Origin: DASRHK01 sp963776465 | GTDB taxonomy: Bacteria; Pseudomonadota; Gammaproteobacteria; Nevskiales; Nevskiaceae | Direction: 5' to 3' | Assembly: GCA_963776465.1 (NCBI GenBank) | Contig: CAVZMV010000002.1 | Span: forward strand, 3,038,001 to 3,102,000 | DNA: 64,000 nucleotides | Shown: one piece after another, positions 59,955 to 64,000 of the stretch | How the letters are laid out: each line of letters opens with the position of its first letter | How positions within the stretch are numbered: the first letter of the stretch is position 1 | Made by a program: the position numbers and the translations under genes | The notes under the pieces: model-generated | The model's input: the letters and a program-made list of their open reading frames with translations, nothing else | Told to the model about the DNA's origin: nothing | Databases searched by the model: none

Positions 59955-59991
59955 TCCCTCCCCCGCTTGCGGGGGAGGGTCAGGGAGGGGG
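59955..59991. repeat. CCCTCCCCC-type palindromic repeat
   Basis: CCCTCCCCCGCTTGCGGGGG is followed by AGGGTCAGGGAGGGGG. A slightly longer-stem variant of the 8663 family. Confidence 0.85.
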
Positions 59992-60021
59992 CGATTTGGT
60001 CGGGCGCGCAACGCGCCCCAC

Positions 60022-60073
60022 TTGTCCCCTCTCCCCTCGCGGGAGAGGGTGTCCCGAAGGGCCGGGAGAGGGG
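60022..60073. repeat. CCCTCTCCC-type palindromic repeat
   Basis: CCCCTCTCCCCTCGCGGGAG then GGTGTCCCGAAGGGCCGGGA. Very close to the copy inside selO. Confidence 0.85.
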
Positions 60074-60265
60074 CGCACGGTCCGTTCGCTGGACCTCGCG
60101 CTCCGCGGTAATGACTTAGCTTGTTGAGCGCAGAGCAGGCCGAGAGAGAGTCTTCGCGCCCGGCTAACGGAGTCCGCGTTAGGGATGCAACGCTTCGCTA
60201 TAAAAGCAGGCCGGCTGTATATCTGTCCGCCATAATTGCCCAAGGCAGAACCTCGGGGAGAAGCA

Positions 60266-62767
60266 ATGAAAGGATGGAATCAGGATACCGCGCTCGCGCG
60301 CTTCCGGAAGCTGCCTTCAACTTACGGAGATCTCTCCGAGGCAGACACAAGAGCAAAGATCATAGATGTCATTCTTCGCGAAGTACTCGGTTGGCAAGAG
60401 GAGAACATTAAGAGAGAAGAGAGATGCCTCGAGACCGGAACATTCATCGACTACAAGCTCATCACCAATGTCCCTCACATCATCATCGAAGCAAAGAAGA
60501 ATGGATTCGATTTCGAACTCCCAAAGGGTTCCTCTCATCGCGAGTACAAGATTGGCGGAGTCCTCCAAACTTCCCGTGACTTAGTCGCTGCAATGGTGCA
60601 AGCCCGTGACTACGCAGTTTCAAAGGGCATTGTCTTTTGCGTTGTTACCAACGGTTCCGACTTTGTTTTCTTTCGTGCACAAAATCAGCTTGGCATTGAT
60701 TGGACTGAACACGTCGCTGTCCTTTTCCGGGGGCTGTCCGACATCGAAAGCAACTTCGACCTGTTCTGCCAGCTCTTGTCCAAAGACTCTATTGAGCGAG
60801 GCGCGCTGCCGCGCGCACTTCCCGTTTCCAGAGACACCGAGCAGGACGCAGCTCGGTTCCGCAATCTCGACCCAAGCCATCTTGCGAAGCCACGAACTAA
60901 GGATCGCAACAAGCTTTTCCCCTACTTGGGCGACATCGTCTATCGAGTCTTTCAAGATCTTGCGCGCGAAGATTCAGACTCAGAGATCTTGGAACATTGC
61001 TATGTCGAGACCCCGCGCAAAACCGGGCCCCAGCCATATCTAGATAGAGCCGCACTCCCTTTATCCGTCAACAAGAAGGATGCCGGAGAGTTTCAAACCA
61101 GAGTGGTGTCCGCGCTGACAGCAGGGAAGAAAGAGCGGGCAGAAGTTATCCTTCTACTAGGAAGCGTTGGCGTTGGCAAAAGCACTTTTATCCAACGATT
61201 CCGCAAAGTTCTCGCCAAAGGCGATATCGACAAGAATGGCATATGGGTGTACTTCAACTTCAAGAAATTTAGCGACACCGGCGAATCGCTAAACGGTTTC
61301 ATCGATGGGCAGATTGAAGACTCGCTTAGCAAGGATTACAAAGATCTGCCTCTTTTCGAGTGACCATTCATTAGGCAAGTCTTCCACTCTGAATACGAGC
61401 GGCTAAAACGCGGAACGCTGGCCCCGGTCTTCCAACGCAATCCGGCGGAGTTCGAAGAGTTATTCGCCAAACGTATTGATGAGGAAACCAAGCTTCGAAG
61501 GGGCGAGTATCTGCTTCGCACCTTGCAAACTGCTTCGCGTCAGCTGAACAAAAGTGTGTTTTTGGTTTTTGACAACGCGGACCAACTACCGCCGAGCACT
61601 CAGAACGAAATCTTTCTGGTCGCGCAGAAATTGGCCGAGAGCCTGCATTGCTATGCACTCATTGCGATGCGCGAGGAAAGCTACTGGAAGAATCGGGATT
61701 CCGGACCGCTCAACGCTTTTCACACGACGGCGTACCACGTCCAGCCAGCCAGCTTCAATCAAGTACTAGCTAAGCGATTCCAGTATGTAAAACATTTGAT
61801 TGACGAACGAGGCTTGGTCTCTCCTGGCGATCTGGACATTACAAACGAAGGATTGAAGTCTGTCTTCGACCGATTGGTGCAGACTCTTCTTGGCGAAGAT
61901 CGAAGGTACATCACCCTCATCGAAGCGACGGCAGCCGGCGACACGCGCCGGGCTCTCGATACGGTGGCCGCCTTCCTTACGTCGGGCCACACGAACATTG
62001 ACGCCATCCTGGCAGACGAACAGAAGGCCTCACCGGCTAGGTTCCCAGTGCCTTTTCACGAATTTCTACATGCCATCATGCTGCGCGATCACGAGAGATA
62101 TTCAGAGACCCTGAGCGACATCCTGAATATCTTTCAGGTTACTGGTTCCACCGACGCAAGCAATTTCAATAGGGTTGCGGTGCTGGGCCGAGTCCTCAAA
62201 GCCAAGAACGACAAATCGGAAGTAGGCAATGGGTTCGTCGCCATTGAGACAGTTGTTACTGACTGCCACGTGAGTGGACTACTCCCAGAAACAACGATGG
62301 CAGTTCTCACGCTGCTTATCTCACGGCGACTGATAGAAACTGAGACAACGATTCGAGATGAAATTGCGCCGAGCAGATACGTCCGCGCGACCGTATCCGG
62401 AGAGTTCTACCTGAGCGTTCTTGCCAAGGAGTTCGAATACCTAGATTCAATCCTGCCTGATACCCCGATAGGTAGAGGGAAAGCATTTAAGCGGCTTTCT
62501 AAGCTTTTCCACGAACTTGGACCTCTATCGAGCGAGAACCCCTGGGTTCGACTTGAACGCGTTAAGACTCGGCTCGATTTGTGCGATGAATTCATCAATT
62601 ACTTAACGACCGAATTCACGAACTGCGCATTCAGGAGCGAGAAGGACAAATTTGATGTCGCAGCTACAACTCTAATCCCCGCAATACGGACGGCGTTCGA
62701 CGCTACGAGACCTTTGATCGCTGCGCGAGCTGAGCGACTGCTGGGACGAAAAATAAAACAGTCGTAG
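60266..62767 (+). pseudogene. restriction-nuclease-like domain fused to P-loop NTPase, split by an in-frame TGA
   Basis: The ATG at 60266 follows GGGGAG. The frame runs 365 codons to a TGA at 61361-61363 and then continues in the same frame for 467 codons to 62767. Residues 28-130 match the type I restriction HsdR N-terminal fold: EERCLETGTFIDYK then HIIIEAKK, giving the PD-(D/E)xK residues Asp62, Glu75 and Lys77. The Walker A is GSVGVGKST (299-307). After the stop, SVFLVFDNADQL (Walker B, about 430-440) and YALIAMREESYW follow. The C-terminus is helical. It looks like a STAND-type defence NTPase with a nuclease domain. The TGA may be a mutation, error or recoding. Codon use is A+T-rich compared with all neighbours, and there are no partner genes. 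Confidence 0.75.
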
Positions 62768-62861
62768 TGCTGACGTTACGCGCGAATGCATTGGGCAGGG
62801 GTCAAGCAGCTGGTTCCGACAGCAAGAGAGATCAGAGCACGGGTATCCGGAGATATTGACG

Positions 62862-64000
62862 ATGTCAGAGCAGCAGACAACCCCCACCCGCCTCCACGCC
62901 TTCCGCGCCGACGCCCTCGCCGACCACGACGCGGTCGCGATCGCAGACCTGATCCGCCGCGGCGAGATCAGCGCGACAGAGGCCTGCGAAGCGGCGATCG
63001 CCCGCGCGCAGTCTGTGGAGGCGCTCGGCGGCGTGCAGTTCGCCGCGTTCGAAACTGCGCTAACCCAGGCGAAGCAGCCCAAGCCTGGCGTGTTCTCAGG
63101 CGTGCCGACCTTCGTCAAGGACAACGTCGACGTCGCGGGCATGCCGACCTGTCACGGATCGCTCGCGGTGCCGCATCACCTGGCGGCGCGCGATGGCGCG
63201 TTCGCGCATCAGTACCTGTCGCAGGGATTCGTCGTGCTGGGCAAGAGCCGGCTGCCGGAGTTCGGCTTCAACGCCTCGACCGAGTTCATGAGCGGCGATC
63301 GGCCCACGCGCAATCCCTGGAACACGGCCTACTCCAGCGGCGCCTCGTCCGGAGGCGCGGCGGCGTTGGTCGCTGCGGGCGTAGTGCCGATTGCGCACGC
63401 CAACGACGGCGGCGGCTCGATCCGCATTCCCGCGGCGTGCTGCGGCCTGGTGGGCCTGAAGCCCACGCGCGGGCGCTTCATCGACGGCGAGCAGTCGCGC
63501 AGCCTGCCGGTGAACATCATTTCCGAGGGCGTGGTCACGCGCAGCGTGCGCGACACCGCGCACTTCTACGCCGGCATGGAGCAGACCTGGCGCAACGAGC
63601 GCCTGCCCGCGATGGGCCTGGTCGAGGGTCCGGGCACCAAGCGTCTGCGCATTGGCCTGGTCTATGACTCCATCACCGGTCATCCGATCGACGCCGCCAC
63701 GCGCGCGGCGGTCGAGCGCACGGCCAAGCTGCTCGAAGGCGCGGGCCATCGCCTGGAGCCGATGCCGCTCACCGTCACGCCGAGCTTCGCCGAGGACTTC
63801 GCGCTGTATTGGGGCCTGCTCGCGTTCTCGGTCTCGCGCTTCGGCAAGAAGGTCATCCATCCGTCCTTCGACGCGACGCAGATCGACAACCTGAGCCGCG
63901 GGCTCGCGGCCATGTTCCTGCGCCGCATCGCCTGCACGCCGATGATGCTGTGGCGTCTGTCGCGATCCAGGCAGCACTACGCGGAGATCTTCAAGGAATA
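62862..64000 (+). CDS. amidase signature family protein, 5' part
   Basis: 379 residues are visible; the gene runs off the window. The ATG at 62862 follows GGAG at 9 bases. The amidase catalytic triad is seen: Lys in FVKDNVDVAG, the cis-Ser in SSGASSGGAAALVAAG and the nucleophile Ser in DGGGSIRIPAACCGLVGLKP. Family members hydrolyse amides, including aryl amides, peptides and nylon oligomers. The gene is just downstream of the NTPase island, with normal G+C content returning. It may be part of the nitrogen- or peptide-scavenging theme of the region, but the spacing to the dgc genes (over 4 kb) gives no direct link. Confidence 0.9.
   Translation, partial: MSEQQTTPTRLHAFRADALADHDAVAIADLIRRGEISATEACEAAIARAQSVEALGGVQFAAFETALTQAKQPKPGVFSGVPTFVKDNVDVAGMPTCHGSLAVPHHLAARDGAFAHQYLSQGFVVLGKSRLPEFGFNASTEFMSGDRPTRNPWNTAYSSGASSGGAAALVAAGVVPIAHANDGGGSIRIPAACCGLVGLKPTRGRFIDGEQSRSLPVNIISEGVVTRSVRDTAHFYAGMEQTWRNERLPAMGLVEGPGTKRLRIGLVYDSITGHPIDAATRAAVERTAKLLEGAGHRLEPMPLTVTPSFAEDFALYWGLLAFSVSRFGKKVIHPSFDATQIDNLSRGLAAMFLRRIACTPMMLWRLSRSRQHYAEIFKE

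Larger units (their letters stand above)
59947..60265. other. 319-base gap with repeats and an A+T-rich promoter region
   Basis: After the serine hydrolase stop come two CCCTCTCCC-type repeats (to 60073). Then follows a lower-G+C stretch with TAACGGAGTCCGCGTTA at 60165-60181 (inverted TAACG/CGTTA ends) and two -10-like runs, CTATAAAA near 60199 and CATAATT near 60231. GGGGAG precedes the ATG at 60266. No gene is visible here. Confidence 0.55.

Noticed and set aside
61361..61363. TGA in the nuclease-NTPase gene as a selenocysteine codon
   Set aside because: The residue would lie in a plain segment between Walker A and Walker B with no redox context, and no clear SECIS hairpin is visible after it. 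Mutation or sequence error is more likely, though not proved.

Overview
The window is about two-thirds G+C DNA with no rRNA, tRNA, phage or transposase genes. Its content (CysG/CysB, a fused isobutyryl-CoA mutase, many TonB receptors and exported lipoproteins, AraC regulators with an arabinose-binding-like N-terminus) and its dense small palindromic repeats suggest a free-living gammaproteobacterium, perhaps near the Nevskiales/Steroidobacterales. That placement is inference, not a database result.

Layout. 0-14.4 kb is mostly housekeeping: the 3' part of dxs, a non-specific nuclease, cysG, cysB, a secernin-type peptidase, an S41 protease lipoprotein, selO, a gamma-glutamyltransferase, a thioredoxin-like protein and an ammonium channel. 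14.4-22.5 kb is one minus-strand redox block: two paralogous CXXCH cytochrome lipoproteins enclosing a TlpA-like protein, a DUF4266 lipoprotein, a DUF3570 protein and the flavin transferase ApbE. 22.5-29.7 kb holds an AraC and a TetR regulator, the latter with two matching operators, then a tightly overlapped TonB receptor and three hydrolases that look like a polyester-utilisation unit. 29.8-38.9 kb has a propeller-phosphoesterase lipoprotein, two tandem GEVED-domain surface proteins that each end in a sorting-like tail and are separated by duplicated terminator/-10 cassettes, an OmpA-type protein and an AraC regulator. 39-42.9 kb carries icmF, with three translated repeat insertions, and a thioesterase.

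42.9-60 kb is the most coherent accessory region. Two paralogous TIR-transmembrane-TPR proteins bracket a TonB receptor and an alpha/beta hydrolase. A three-gene operon with GTGA overlaps follows, encoding an M81 metallopeptidase (MlrC-like), a serine beta-lactamase-like hydrolase (MlrB-like) and an MFS/GPH transporter. After it come a LuxR-type regulator, the dgcN-dgcA pair expected to turn D-glutamate into N-acetyl-L-glutamate, and a second serine hydrolase. A nearly identical 48-bp element lies just upstream of both the TonB receptor and the M81 gene. The simplest reading is an uptake and breakdown pathway for a peptide containing D-Glu, such as a cyclic peptide or a peptidoglycan fragment.

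60.1-62.8 kb is an A+T-richer island with one gene: a restriction-nuclease-like domain joined to a P-loop NTPase, split by an in-frame TGA. It resembles a defence gene. The window ends in an amidase.

Three exported-protein genes each carry a single extra base. This looks more like sequence error than decay, but it cannot be settled here.
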